Assembly (NCBI GenBank): GCA_036389695.1
Contig: DASVWG010000446.1
Location: 1 to 9,025 of the forward strand
Direction: 5' to 3'
DNA: 9,025 bases
Source of the DNA: JALZHR01 sp036389695
GTDB lineage: Bacteria; Acidobacteriota; Blastocatellia; Pyrinomonadales; Pyrinomonadaceae
Each line of letters begins with the position of its first letter. Position 1 is the stretch's first letter. Made by a program: the position numbers and the translations under genes. The notes beneath the pieces are model-generated. The model ran no database searches, was not told the origin of the DNA, and saw nothing but the letters and a program-made list of their open reading frames with translations. Of the stretch, positions 1 to 5,581 are shown in pieces.

Positions 1-24
1 CGAAGCCAAACGAAATAATACAAA

Positions 25-52
25 ATCGCAAATCCAAAATCCAAAATAAAGA
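25..52 (+). repeat. Right arm of a heptamer array upstream of rpsS
   Basis: Four consecutive 7-nt units lead into the rpsS start: ATCGCAA (25-31), ATCCAAA (32-38), ATCCAAA (39-45) and ATAAAGA (46-52), followed by TT and ATG. They match the right arms found before rpsC, rplE and rplR, so I infer that a matching left arm of GATTTTG-like units lies just outside the window in the rplB-rpsS spacer. The last unit contains AAAGA, a poor SD-like stretch. Confidence 0.7.
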
Positions 53-54
53 TT

Positions 55-345
55 ATGCCACGTTCAGTTAAAAAAGGACCTTTTATTGATTTAAGCGTCC
101 AGAGAGTTTTGAGAAAAATCAGCGAAGGCGGAAACAAACCCCAGGCGATTAAAACCTGGTCGCGCCGTTCGACAATTACGCCCGAAATGGTCGGCTTGAC
201 CTTCGGCGTGCACAACGGCAAACGTCACGTTCCGGTTTACGTCACGGAAAATATGGTCGGACACAAGCTCGGCGAGTTTTCACCGACCAGAACTTATAAA
301 GGACATCCCGGAACCAAAGCGGAAAAAGCAGCAAAACGTAAGTGA
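55..345 (+). CDS. rpsS: 30S ribosomal protein S19
   Basis: S19 sits in the head of the 30S subunit, where with S13 it contacts 16S rRNA near the A site. The 96-residue product has the usual family length. It begins MPRSVKKGPFID, carries IKTWSRRSTI at residues 32-41 and the family signature HNGKRHVPVYVTENMVGHKL at about 53-72, followed by GEFSPTRTYKGH. The basic tail KAEKAAKRK is normal. The ATG at 55 is the only sensible start, because the protein begins at the conserved N-terminus. The SD is weak (AAAGA two bases upstream). The TGA stop forms the first three bases of a TGATAAC heptamer array. The gene opens the visible part of the S10-type cluster and is followed by rplV, as in most bacteria. 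Confidence 0.98.
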   Translation: MPRSVKKGPFIDLSVQRVLRKISEGGNKPQAIKTWSRRSTITPEMVGLTFGVHNGKRHVPVYVTENMVGHKLGEFSPTRTYKGHPGTKAEKAAKRK

Positions 346-415
346 TAACTGATAACTGATAGTTGATAATTAAAAACAAAAACTATCAGTTATCAGCTAT
401 CAACTATGAGTTAAA
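343..415 (+). repeat. Heptamer-array hairpin filling the rpsS-rplV spacer
   Basis: The left arm is TGATAAC (343-349), TGATAAC (350-356), TGATAGT (357-363) and TGATAAT (364-370). The right arm is AACTATC, AGTTATC, AGCTATC, AACTATG and AGTTAAA (381-415). Bases 343-364 pair with 381-402 over 22 positions with a single mismatch, leaving a 16-nt A-rich loop. The rpsS stop codon TGA is part of the first unit, and the right arm ends 4 nt before the rplV ATG. No U-tract follows the stem, so it does not look like an intrinsic terminator. Its function is unknown. Confidence 0.9.
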
Positions 416-419
416 TTAT

Positions 420-1220
420 ATGGAAGCGATTGCAAAAACAAAACATTTAAAAGGTTCGCCGCGTAAAGCGCGGCTCGTGATTGATATGATTCGCGGCGTG
501 AACGTTTCTCGCGCCTTAGCGATTCTGAAATTCACGGACAAGCGCGCGGCTGACCCGATTGCCAAAACGCTGCTGTCGGCGATTGCCAACGCGACGTTTA
601 AGGCGGAAAAACAAAATATCGCCATCGACCCGGACGATTTGTTCGTCAAATCGTGCTTCGTCGATATGGGCGCGCACAAAAATCGTCGTCGTATGCGCCC
701 CGCGCCGCAAGGTCGCGCCTATCGCGAACAGCGTCATTATTGCCATATCACGATTGAGGTTTCGAGCGAAAAGCCGGACGAAGGCAAAGTGAGAAACGCG
801 AAAATCACCGGCGAAGAGGAAACGAAGAAATCCGCTTCCAAGCGAGCCGCGACCAAGCAAACCGACGCCGGCGAGAGAACCGCGAAAGCTTCGGCTAAAA
901 AAGCCGATGAAGTGAAAGCAGCTCAGGCGACTGCGGAAGAAGGCAGAGTTGAAGAAGTAGAAACCGCGACGACGGCGACGGCGACCGAACAAACTGTTGA
1001 AGAGACAACGACGACAGCGACAGCGAACGAGCAAACGGCTGAAGAAACTTCACCGAAAGCGACGGAAAGCTCGAAAGCCGTTGCCGAAGAAGAAACCGAA
1101 GGCGACGCCGACGCGTCGGACGCGAAAGATACGGCGACGCAGTTTCCGGAAGAATTAAACGAAACCAAGCGCGCCGACGATAAGCAAGAGGACGTCAACG
1201 AACAACTGGAAAGACAGTAG
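420..1220 (+). CDS. rplV: 50S ribosomal protein L22 with long C-terminal tail
   Basis: L22 binds 23S rRNA, and its beta hairpin lines the nascent-chain exit tunnel. Residues 1-116 are a normal L22: KGSPRKARLVIDMIRG near 11-26 and the tunnel-hairpin signature RRRMRPAPQGRAYREQRH at 89-106, then CHITIEV. Family members usually stop near residue 110-120, but here the frame continues to 266 residues. The tail is rich in Ala, Thr, Glu and Lys. It contains an imperfect duplication, ATATEQTVEET (186-196) and ATANEQTAEET (200-210), and looks disordered. I chose ATG 420 because it precedes the conserved N-terminus. A TTG at 363 is in frame, but it would translate the repeat hairpin. No good SD is seen. 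The tail lies on the ribosome surface in any reasonable model (inference). Confidence 0.96.
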   Translation: MEAIAKTKHLKGSPRKARLVIDMIRGVNVSRALAILKFTDKRAADPIAKTLLSAIANATFKAEKQNIAIDPDDLFVKSCFVDMGAHKNRRRMRPAPQGRAYREQRHYCHITIEVSSEKPDEGKVRNAKITGEEETKKSASKRAATKQTDAGERTAKASAKKADEVKAAQATAEEGRVEEVETATTATATEQTVEETTTTATANEQTAEETSPKATESSKAVAEEETEGDADASDAKDTATQFPEELNETKRADDKQEDVNEQLERQ

Positions 1221-1228
1221 AGAAATTT

Positions 1229-1318
1229 TCGATTTTAGCTTTGCGATTTTCGATTTGGAAAAACAATTAATTTTCCTTATCCAATCTAAAATCTAAAATC
1301 AAAAATCAAAAATAAAGG
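1229..1318 (+). repeat. Heptamer-array hairpin in the rplV-rpsC spacer
   Basis: The right arm is cleanly phased: ATCTAAA (1284-1290), ATCTAAA (1291-1297), ATCAAAA (1298-1304), ATCAAAA (1305-1311) and ATAAAGG (1312-1318). The last unit supplies the SD for rpsC. The left arm (about 1229-1256) is a diverged GATTTTA/GATTTTC-type array. The centre closes as GGAAAA (1257-1262) with TTTTCC (1271-1276) around an 8-nt loop. The outer pairing is imperfect. It belongs to the same word family as the spacers before rpsS, rplP, rplE and rplR. Confidence 0.8.
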
Positions 1319-1322
1319 AATT

Positions 1323-2066
1323 ATGGGACAAAAAGTTCATCCATACGGCTTCCGGGTCGGATACAACAAAGACTGGCATTCGCACTGGTTTGCCAAAAAG
1401 GAATATGCCGAGTTTCTGGCGGAAGACATGAAGCTGAAACGCGAGCTGAAAAAGCGTTTCATGGGCGCGGGCGTTTCGCACATTGACGTCGAGCGCGCCG
1501 CCAATCGTTTGAAAATCATTATTTACACGTCGCGTCCCGGCATTATCATCGGGCGCAAGGGCACGGAAATCGAAAAGCTCAAAGAGGATTTGTCGAAGAA
1601 AACCGGGCGTGAAGTAATCATCTCGATTCAGGAAGTGCAAAAGCCGGAGCTCAACGCGCAATTGCAGGCGGAAAAAATCGCCCAGCAGTTGGAAAAACGC
1701 ATCGCGTTTCGCCGCGCGATGAGAAAAATTCTGGAAGAATCGCAGCGCTTCGGCGCGGAAGGCGTGAAAGTGATGTGCGCCGGACGCCTGAACGGAGCGG
1801 AAATCGCGCGCACGGAATGGAGTTTGGAAGGTCGCCTGCCTTTGCACACCTTGCGCGCCGACATCGATTACGGATTTGCCGAAGCTTTGACGACTTTCGG
1901 CATCATCGGAATCAAAGTCTGGATTTATCGCGGCGAGATTCTCGACCCGAACGCTTCGATGGCGCGCGGCACGACGACCGACCCGATGAAAGAAGTGAAA
2001 GTAAAAGACCAGGGACGCGGACGCGGGCGCGGAGACCGCGACGGGCGCGGACGCCGGGACAGATAG
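1323..2066 (+). CDS. rpsC: 30S ribosomal protein S3
   Basis: S3 is part of the mRNA entry site of the 30S subunit and helps unwind mRNA there. The N-terminus MGQKVHPYGFRVG is diagnostic. A type 2 KH domain covers about residues 40-110, with its GXXG loop G77-R-K-G80 inside PGIIIGRKGTEIEKL. The C-terminal domain carries GRLNGAEIARTEW (154-166) and RLPLHTLRADIDYG (171-184). The 247-residue length is slightly above usual because of an Arg/Gly/Asp-rich tail from about 229 (GRGRGRGDRDGRGRRDR), likely flexible and RNA-binding (inference). The SD (AAAGG) lies in the last heptamer of the upstream array, very close to the ATG. Confidence 0.98.
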   Translation: MGQKVHPYGFRVGYNKDWHSHWFAKKEYAEFLAEDMKLKRELKKRFMGAGVSHIDVERAANRLKIIIYTSRPGIIIGRKGTEIEKLKEDLSKKTGREVIISIQEVQKPELNAQLQAEKIAQQLEKRIAFRRAMRKILEESQRFGAEGVKVMCAGRLNGAEIARTEWSLEGRLPLHTLRADIDYGFAEALTTFGIIGIKVWIYRGEILDPNASMARGTTTDPMKEVKVKDQGRGRGRGDRDGRGRRDR

Positions 2067-2074
2067 GAATTTTA

Positions 2075-2179
2075 GATTTTAGATTTTAGATTTGCGATTT
2101 GGGAAAAGGAAAATTCTTTTTAATTTTTTGCGCAGCAAAATCCTTATCCAATCTAAAATCGGCAATCCTGAAATCGAAA
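2075..2179 (+). repeat. Degraded heptamer hairpin in the rpsC-rplP spacer
   Basis: The left array is GATTTTA (2075-2081), GATTTTA (2082-2088), GATTTGC (2089-2095) and GATTTGG (2096-2102). The right side has ATCTAAA (2151-2157), ATCGGCA (2158-2164), ATCCTGA (2165-2171) and ATCGAAA (2173-2179), preceded by CCTTATCCA, which also occurs before rpsC. The central region adds a small hairpin, TTTTGC (2126-2131) with GCAAAA (2135-2140). The 133-nt spacer is the second longest in the window, and its arms are the least similar, suggesting decay or partial replacement. Confidence 0.7.
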
Positions 2180-2199
2180 ATATTTAGAGGTTATTCATT

Positions 2200-2628
2200 A
2201 TGTTGATGCCGAAAAAGGTCAAGCACCGCAGAGTAATGAAAGGTCGCAATCGCGGCGTTGCGTCGCGCGGCGACAAGTTAAACTTCGGTGACTTTGCATT
2301 GAAAGCTCTGGAAGCGGGCTGGATTACCGACCGCCAGATTGAAGCGGCTCGTATCTCGATGACGCGTCATATCAAGCGCGGCGGAAAAGTCTGGATTCGA
2401 ATGTTTCCCGACAAGCCGATTACGAAAAAACCGGCTGAAACGCGTATGGGCAGCGGCAAGGGCGCGCCCGACCATTGGGTGGCGGTCGTCAAGCCGGGAC
2501 GCGTTTTGTATGAAATTCAAGGCGTGACCGAAGAACTGGCGCGCGAAGCGATGAATCTGGCGGCGCAGAAGCTTCCGATTAAAGTGAAGTTTGTCACGCG
2601 CGCCGAAATGGAAGGAGGCATAGTCTAA
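2200..2628 (+). CDS. rplP: 50S ribosomal protein L16
   Basis: L16 binds near the A-site tRNA elbow on the 50S subunit and is needed for late 50S assembly. The 142-residue product has the standard length, with the N-terminus MLMPKKVKHRRVMKGRNRG matching the family's M-L-x-P-K start. That decides for ATG 2200 over the in-frame ATG at 2206. The signature RGGKVWIRMFPDKPITKKPA lies at 60-79, followed by ETRMGSGKGAPDHWVAVVKPG. An AGAGG SD ends 9 nt upstream. Its stop overlaps the next start (TAATG), so rplP and rpmC are probably translationally coupled. This is one of only two junctions without a long spacer. Confidence 0.98.
   Translation: MLMPKKVKHRRVMKGRNRGVASRGDKLNFGDFALKALEAGWITDRQIEAARISMTRHIKRGGKVWIRMFPDKPITKKPAETRMGSGKGAPDHWVAVVKPGRVLYEIQGVTEELAREAMNLAAQKLPIKVKFVTRAEMEGGIV
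2612..2618 (+). promoter_or_regulatory. Strong Shine-Dalgarno for rpmC inside rplP
   Basis: AAGGAGG ends 9 nt before the rpmC ATG at 2628 and encodes part of the L16 C-terminus. It is the best SD in the window, and it sits at the only overlapping gene pair, where no hairpin spacer exists. Most genes behind heptamer spacers have weak or no SD. Confidence 0.85.
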
Positions 2629-2840
2629 TGAAACGCAAGGAAGAATTAGAACAGCTTCACGGAATGTCGGTTGAAGAATTAAAAGAACAGGCTGACAGCT
2701 TAAAAGAATCGCTCTTTCGCTTAAAGTTCAGAAAAACTCTGGGCGTCGGCGAATCGGTCAGCGCAATCAAACGTGAAAAGAAAACTTTGGCGCGGGTTAA
2801 TACTCTGATTCGCCAATTAGAAACGAAAAGTAATTCGTAA
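2628..2840 (+). CDS. rpmC: 50S ribosomal protein L29
   Basis: L29 is a small helical-hairpin protein next to L23 at the exit tunnel, part of the docking site for SRP and trigger factor. The 70 residues form two helices, about 4-32 and 42-66. The usual core runs from SLFRLKFRKTLGVGESVSAI to KREKKTLARVNTLIRQLE. The start overlaps the rplP stop by one base and has a strong SD. The last three codons (AGT AAT TCG) and the stop lie within the heptamer hairpin downstream (units AGTAATT and CGTAAAT), so the repeat appears to have contributed the final Ser-Asn-Ser. Confidence 0.97.
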   Translation: MKRKEELEQLHGMSVEELKEQADSLKESLFRLKFRKTLGVGESVSAIKREKKTLARVNTLIRQLETKSNS

Positions 2841-2901
2841 ATCGGAAATCGTAAACAGTAAATCGCTGTTTCTATTGACGATTCACGATTTACGATTCAC
2901 T
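2829..2901 (+). repeat. Heptamer-array hairpin overlapping the rpmC end
   Basis: The left units are AGTAATT (2829-2835), CGTAAAT (2836-2842), CGGAAAT (2843-2849), CGTAAAC (2850-2856) and AGTAAAT (2857-2863). The right side has ACGATTC, ACGATTT and ACGATTC units from 2878. Bases 2829-2852 pair with 2878-2901 at roughly 20 of 24 positions. The inner stem is perfect: AAACAG (2853-2858) with CTGTTT (2866-2871) around a 7-nt loop. The stem contains the rpmC stop codon and ends 10 nt before the rpsQ ATG. The same word family occurs before rplO. Confidence 0.88.
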
Positions 2902-2911
2902 GGAAAAAGAA

Positions 2912-3487
2912 ATGCCAAGAAAGAAGACAGACGAAGAAACAGTTGAAAACGGCGCGGAAGCGACCGAAGAAACGGCAGCGACGGAAGACGCGGGCGAAGC
3001 GGTCGAAGCGCAGGGCGCTGGGGACGCGGAAAATACGGAAGCAACCGAAGCGCAGCCGAAGAAATCCAAGAAAGCTAAATCTGAAGATGCGGGCGCAGAC
3101 GCGGGCGACGGCGGAGGCTCAATCGTCGATGCCGTCATCGGAGCAGTCGCTTCGGCGGTTGAAACGGTCGCGAGCGGCGTCGCCGACACGGTCACGAATT
3201 TGGTCAGCGGCTCGGGCGACGATAAAACGGAAACCAAGCACGGAAAACGCTCTGAAAGAATCGGAATGGTGACTTCGGATAAGATGACGAAAACCGTCGT
3301 CGTGCGCGTTGACCGTCTGGTCAAGCATCCGAAATATCGCAAATACGTGCGCAAACGCAAACAGTTTATGGCGCACGACGAGCTCGGCGCGACCATCGGC
3401 GATAAAGTTCGCATCATCGAAACCAGACCGCTCTCGGCGCGCAAGCGCTGGCGCGTCGTGGAAATTGTGCAGAAAGCAGCGAAATAG
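2912..3487 (+). CDS. rpsQ: 30S ribosomal protein S17 with long N-terminal extension
   Basis: S17 is a primary 16S rRNA-binding OB-fold protein needed early in 30S assembly. The true S17 domain is residues 110-191: GMVTSDKMTKTVVVRVDRLV (118-137), then KHPKYRKYVRKRKQF and the signature IGDKVRIIETRPLSARKRW (162-180). The family is usually 80-100 residues. Here a 108-residue extension precedes it: an acidic Glu/Ala/Thr stretch (5-49), a Lys patch KKSKKAK (50-57), a Gly-rich linker, and a stretch at 71-98 with apolar residues 3-4 apart that should form an amphipathic helix. No ATG lies between codon 1 and the core; the next Met (119) would remove strand 1, so the long form is the best reading. The SD is weak. 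Confidence 0.93.
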   Translation: MPRKKTDEETVENGAEATEETAATEDAGEAVEAQGAGDAENTEATEAQPKKSKKAKSEDAGADAGDGGGSIVDAVIGAVASAVETVASGVADTVTNLVSGSGDDKTETKHGKRSERIGMVTSDKMTKTVVVRVDRLVKHPKYRKYVRKRKQFMAHDELGATIGDKVRIIETRPLSARKRWRVVEIVQKAAK

Positions 3488-3546
3488 AGACGCGGAGACG
3501 CGGAGACACGGTGACAGGGAGAAAAATCCCCGCGTCTCCGCGTCTC
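3487..3546 (+). repeat. GC-rich octamer hairpin in the rpsQ-rplN spacer
   Basis: Four 8-nt units form the left arm: GACGCGGA (3489-3496), GACGCGGA (3497-3504), GACACGGT (3505-3512) and GACAGGGA (3513-3520). Bases 3487-3503 pair perfectly with 3530-3546 (17 bp, about three quarters G+C). The first paired base is the G of the rpsQ stop codon. The stem is by far the most GC-rich of the array hairpins. About 39 nt without obvious structure follow before the rplN ATG, including a GGAG SD. The lack of a U-tract argues against an intrinsic terminator. Confidence 0.9.
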
Positions 3547-3585
3547 ACGCTCGCCCCGTCGCAAAAGTGAACGGAGTGAACAATT

Positions 3586-3954
3586 ATGATTCAGATGCAG
3601 ACCTCTTTAGTGGTCGCAGACAATTCGGGCGCGAAACGGGTTGAAATGATTATGGCGATTGGCGGCTCGACCGGCTCGACCGCGACCATCGGCGACAAAA
3701 TCAAAGTCACCGTCAAGGAAGCCGCGCCGGACGGAACGGCGAAAAAAGGTAAAGTTTACAACGCCGTCGTCGTCAGAACGCGTAAGGAAGTGCGCCGCAA
3801 GGACGGAACTTACATCCGCTTTGACGAAAACGCCGCCGTGCTGATTAAAGACGACGGCTCGCCGATTGGAACGCGCGTTTTCGGTCCGGTGGCGCGTGAG
3901 CTGCGCGACAAGAATTTTATGAAAATCGTTTCCCTGGCGCCGGAGGTAATTTAA
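3586..3954 (+). CDS. rplN: 50S ribosomal protein L14
   Basis: L14 binds 23S rRNA at the subunit interface, contributes to intersubunit bridges with 16S rRNA and is the docking site of the silencing factor RsfS. The 122-residue length is exactly typical. The N-terminus MIQMQTSLVVADNSGAK is diagnostic, as are TIGDKIKVTVKEA (34-46), GTYIRFDENAAVLI (74-87) and GTRVFGPVARELR (95-107). A GGAG SD ends 9 nt upstream of ATG 3586. rplX starts 3 nt after the stop, so the two are likely co-translated. No unusual insertion is seen. Confidence 0.98.
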   Translation: MIQMQTSLVVADNSGAKRVEMIMAIGGSTGSTATIGDKIKVTVKEAAPDGTAKKGKVYNAVVVRTRKEVRRKDGTYIRFDENAAVLIKDDGSPIGTRVFGPVARELRDKNFMKIVSLAPEVI

Positions 3955-3957
3955 GCA

Positions 3958-4395
3958 ATGAAGGAAGTTAAAAAAGGAACAATCCGCTCGAAAATCAAAC
4001 GCGGCGACACGGTTGTTTTTATCTCGGGCAGAGAATACAACCGCTACGAAAAATCGACGAAAGGCGGGCAGGAAGAAGTCAAACGCGTTCCGCTGCGCGG
4101 CGAAGTCATCGCCGTCGACCCGCGTCGCGGCAAAGTAAAAGTCGAAGGCGCGCAGATTATGAAGCGCCACCGCAAAGCCGTGCCGCAGATGAGCATCGAA
4201 GGCGGAATCATCGAATCGGAAGGCTGGGTCGATATTTCAAACGTCGCGGTCGTTGACCCGAAAACCGGAAAACCGACGCGCGTCAAATACGAAACCCGCG
4301 ACGGCAAAAAGGTGCGCGTGGCGAAAAGCGGTGAATTAATTCCCGAGCCGCCGCGCCGCACGAACACGAAAAAGAAAGATAACGATAACGAATAA
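3958..4395 (+). CDS. rplX: 50S ribosomal protein L24, enlarged
   Basis: L24 is an assembly initiator that binds the 5' region of 23S rRNA near the exit tunnel. The KOW-type core is seen as IKRGDTVVFISG (13-24), LRGEVIAVDPRRGKVKVEG (46-64) and a GWVDISNVAVVDPKTGKPTR stretch (89-108). The protein is 145 residues; about 100-115 is usual. Two things account for the excess. Where most homologues have a short GKDKGK-like KOW loop, this one has about 16 extra residues (REYNRYEKSTKGGQEEVKRV, 25-44). It also has a charged tail ending RRTNTKKKDNDNE, part of which is encoded by a doubled GATAAC. A GGAGG SD lies inside rplN, 11 nt before the ATG. Confidence 0.95.
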   Translation: MKEVKKGTIRSKIKRGDTVVFISGREYNRYEKSTKGGQEEVKRVPLRGEVIAVDPRRGKVKVEGAQIMKRHRKAVPQMSIEGGIIESEGWVDISNVAVVDPKTGKPTRVKYETRDGKKVRVAKSGELIPEPPRRTNTKKKDNDNE

Positions 4396-4422
4396 TTTTT
4401 GAAAGTTTGGAAACGCAGTTCG

Positions 4423-4522
4423 ATTTTGGATTTTAGATTTTGGATTTTGGATTTGTGATTGAAAAGGAATTGATTTAATTTTTCCAATTTTAATCCAAAA
4501 TCCAAAATCTAAAATCCAAAAT
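4423..4522 (+). repeat. 31-bp perfect heptamer hairpin in the rplX-rplE spacer
   Basis: Bases 4423-4453 are the exact reverse complement of 4492-4522, a 31-bp perfect inverted repeat. The left arm reads as ATTTTGG units, with one variant unit (TTTTAGA) that breaks the otherwise uniform word; the variant has its exact complement at the matching place in the right arm. The 38-nt loop (4454-4491) holds more short complementary pieces, such as GGAA (4466-4469) with TTCC (4482-4485). The spacer is the longest in the window (157 nt). Thirty bases of A-rich sequence without an SD lie between the stem and the rplE ATG. Confidence 0.95.
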
Positions 4523-4552
4523 TACGTGAGACCCAAACGCTAAAATAAAACA

Positions 4553-5092
4553 ATGGCAAGATTAAAAGACAAATATCGTAACGAAATCGCTCCGGCGCTC
4601 GCCAAAGAATTTGGCATCGAAAATCCGATGGCGATTCCGCGCATCGAAAAAGTCGTCGTCAATATGGGATTGGGCGAAGCTATAGCCAACGCCAAGATTC
4701 TAGACACGGCGACGGAAGAGCTGCGCGCCATCACCGGACAAAAACCGGTCGTGACGAAAGCGAAAAAATCAATCGCTTCGTTCAAGCTGCGTCAGGGAAT
4801 GAACATCGGCACGATGGTCACCTTGCGCGGCAACCGGATGTATGAATTCTTAGACCGCCTGATTTCGGTCGGTCTGCCGCGCGTCCGCGACTTTCGCGGC
4901 GTTTCCGCCAAAGCTTTTGACGGACGCGGAAACTACACGCTCGGCATTCGCGAGCAGTTGATTTTCCCGGAAATCGATTTTAACAAAGTCGATAAAACAC
5001 GCGGAATGAATATTTCAATCGTCACGACGGCAGAAAACGACGAACAAGCGCGTGCGCTTCTGAAAGCGATGGGAATGCCGTTCAGACAGTAA
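4553..5092 (+). CDS. rplE: 50S ribosomal protein L5
   Basis: L5 binds 5S rRNA and forms part of the 50S central protuberance, contacting P-site tRNA and the 30S head. The product is 179 residues, the standard length. Motifs are IPRIEKVVVNMGLGEA (28-43), TGQKPVVTKAKKSIASFKLR (61-80), then RVRDFRGVSAKAFDGRGNYT (110-129), LGIREQLIFPEIDF (130-143) and the C-terminal IVTTAENDEQARALL with GMPF. ATG 4553 gives the family N-terminus MARLKDKYRNEI. Nothing resembling an SD precedes it (AAAATAAAACAATG), so initiation may rely on coupling or on an unstructured A-rich leader (inference). Confidence 0.98.
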   Translation: MARLKDKYRNEIAPALAKEFGIENPMAIPRIEKVVVNMGLGEAIANAKILDTATEELRAITGQKPVVTKAKKSIASFKLRQGMNIGTMVTLRGNRMYEFLDRLISVGLPRVRDFRGVSAKAFDGRGNYTLGIREQLIFPEIDFNKVDKTRGMNISIVTTAENDEQARALLKAMGMPFRQ

Positions 5093-5097
5093 ATAGC

Positions 5098-5193
5098 TCA
5101 AAGCTCAAGGTTTAAAGTTCAAAGTTAATGACGAACGCCTTAAACCTTAAACTTTGAACCTTGAACCTTAAACTTTGAACCTTGAATTTAGAA
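5098..5193 (+). repeat. Eight-unit heptamer array and inverted partner, rplE-rpsN spacer
   Basis: The right arm is eight heptamers in perfect phase from 5138 to 5193: CCTTAAA, CCTTAAA, CTTTGAA, CCTTGAA, CCTTAAA, CTTTGAA, CCTTGAA, TTTAGAA. Within it, 5145-5165 is repeated exactly as 5166-5186 (three units duplicated as a block). The left arm is TCAAAGC (5098-5104), TCAAGGT (5105-5111), TTAAAGT (5112-5118) and TCAAAGT (5119-5125). Bases 5105-5126 pair with about 5150-5171, with a few mismatches. The array stops one base before the rpsN ATG, leaving no room for an SD. Confidence 0.93.
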
Positions 5194-5194
5194 T

Positions 5195-5500
5195 ATGGCA
5201 AAGATTAGCAAAGTCGTTAAAAACGAAAAACGCAAAAAGATGGTGACGCAGTACGCCGAGCGCCGCGCGGCGCTGAAAAAAATCATCAACAATCCCGCTT
5301 CGACGCCGGAACAGGTTGACGAAGCGGTGATGCGGCTCTCGAAGCTGCCGCGCGATGCCAGCCCGATTCGCGTGCGCAATCGCTGCTCGATGACCGGACG
5401 CCCGCGCGGATACCTGCGCAAATTCGGCGCTTCGCGCGTCGCGCTGCGCGAATTAGCCTTGCGCGGACAGATTCCGGGCGTGGTGAAATCAAGCTGGTAA
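5195..5500 (+). CDS. rpsN: 30S ribosomal protein S14, zinc-free long form
   Basis: S14 is a late-assembling protein of the 30S head near the A site. The 101-residue length matches the long, zinc-independent class. Only one cysteine is present (C64 in NRCSMTGRPRGYLRKFG, 62-78), whereas the short class has two CXXC pairs. The C-terminus ELALRGQIPGVVKSSW is canonical. The gene position between rplE and rpsH is the usual spc location. No SD precedes the ATG because the heptamer array runs up to it. The stop is followed directly by eight T residues (5501-5508), with no hairpin before them. Confidence 0.98.
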   Translation: MAKISKVVKNEKRKKMVTQYAERRAALKKIINNPASTPEQVDEAVMRLSKLPRDASPIRVRNRCSMTGRPRGYLRKFGASRVALRELALRGQIPGVVKSSW

Positions 5501-5516
5501 TTTTTTTTGACTGCGA

Positions 5517-5545
5517 CAGGCGCCGAGGCAATCAAGCCTGCGGCG
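5517..5545 (+). other. GC-rich hairpin in the rpsN-rpsH spacer
   Basis: CGCCG (5521-5525) pairs with CGGCG (5541-5545), and AGGC (5526-5529) with GCCT (5536-5539), around the loop AATCAA; G5540 bulges. An alternative pairing is CAGGC (5517-5521) with GCCTG (5536-5540). This 81-nt spacer has no heptamer array, unlike most others. TTTTT (5556-5560) follows about 10 nt downstream, too far for a standard intrinsic terminator. An attenuator or RNA-stability role cannot be excluded. Confidence 0.6.
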
Positions 5546-5581
5546 AACCATCGCAATTTTTATACGGAGTAGATTTAAAAA

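Noticed and set aside
363..419. TTG start giving L22 19 extra N-terminal residues
   Set aside because: The extra codons translate the loop and right arm of the spacer hairpin, and the conserved L22 N-terminus begins at ATG 420.
516..1034. Long antisense open frame opposite rplV, and similar ones opposite rpsC, rpsQ, rplN, rpsE and rplO
   Set aside because: They lie opposite well-recognised ribosomal protein genes, have odd Arg/Phe-rich compositions and resemble no family. They are shadows of GC-skewed codons.
2943..3272. Arg/Lys-rich open frame overlapping rpsQ in another frame
   Set aside because: It overlaps the S17 extension and resembles nothing known. The rpsQ frame continues into a clear S17 domain, so it is the real one.
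5501..5508. T8 run after the rpsN stop as a terminator
   Set aside because: No stable hairpin immediately precedes it and the spc genes continue downstream.
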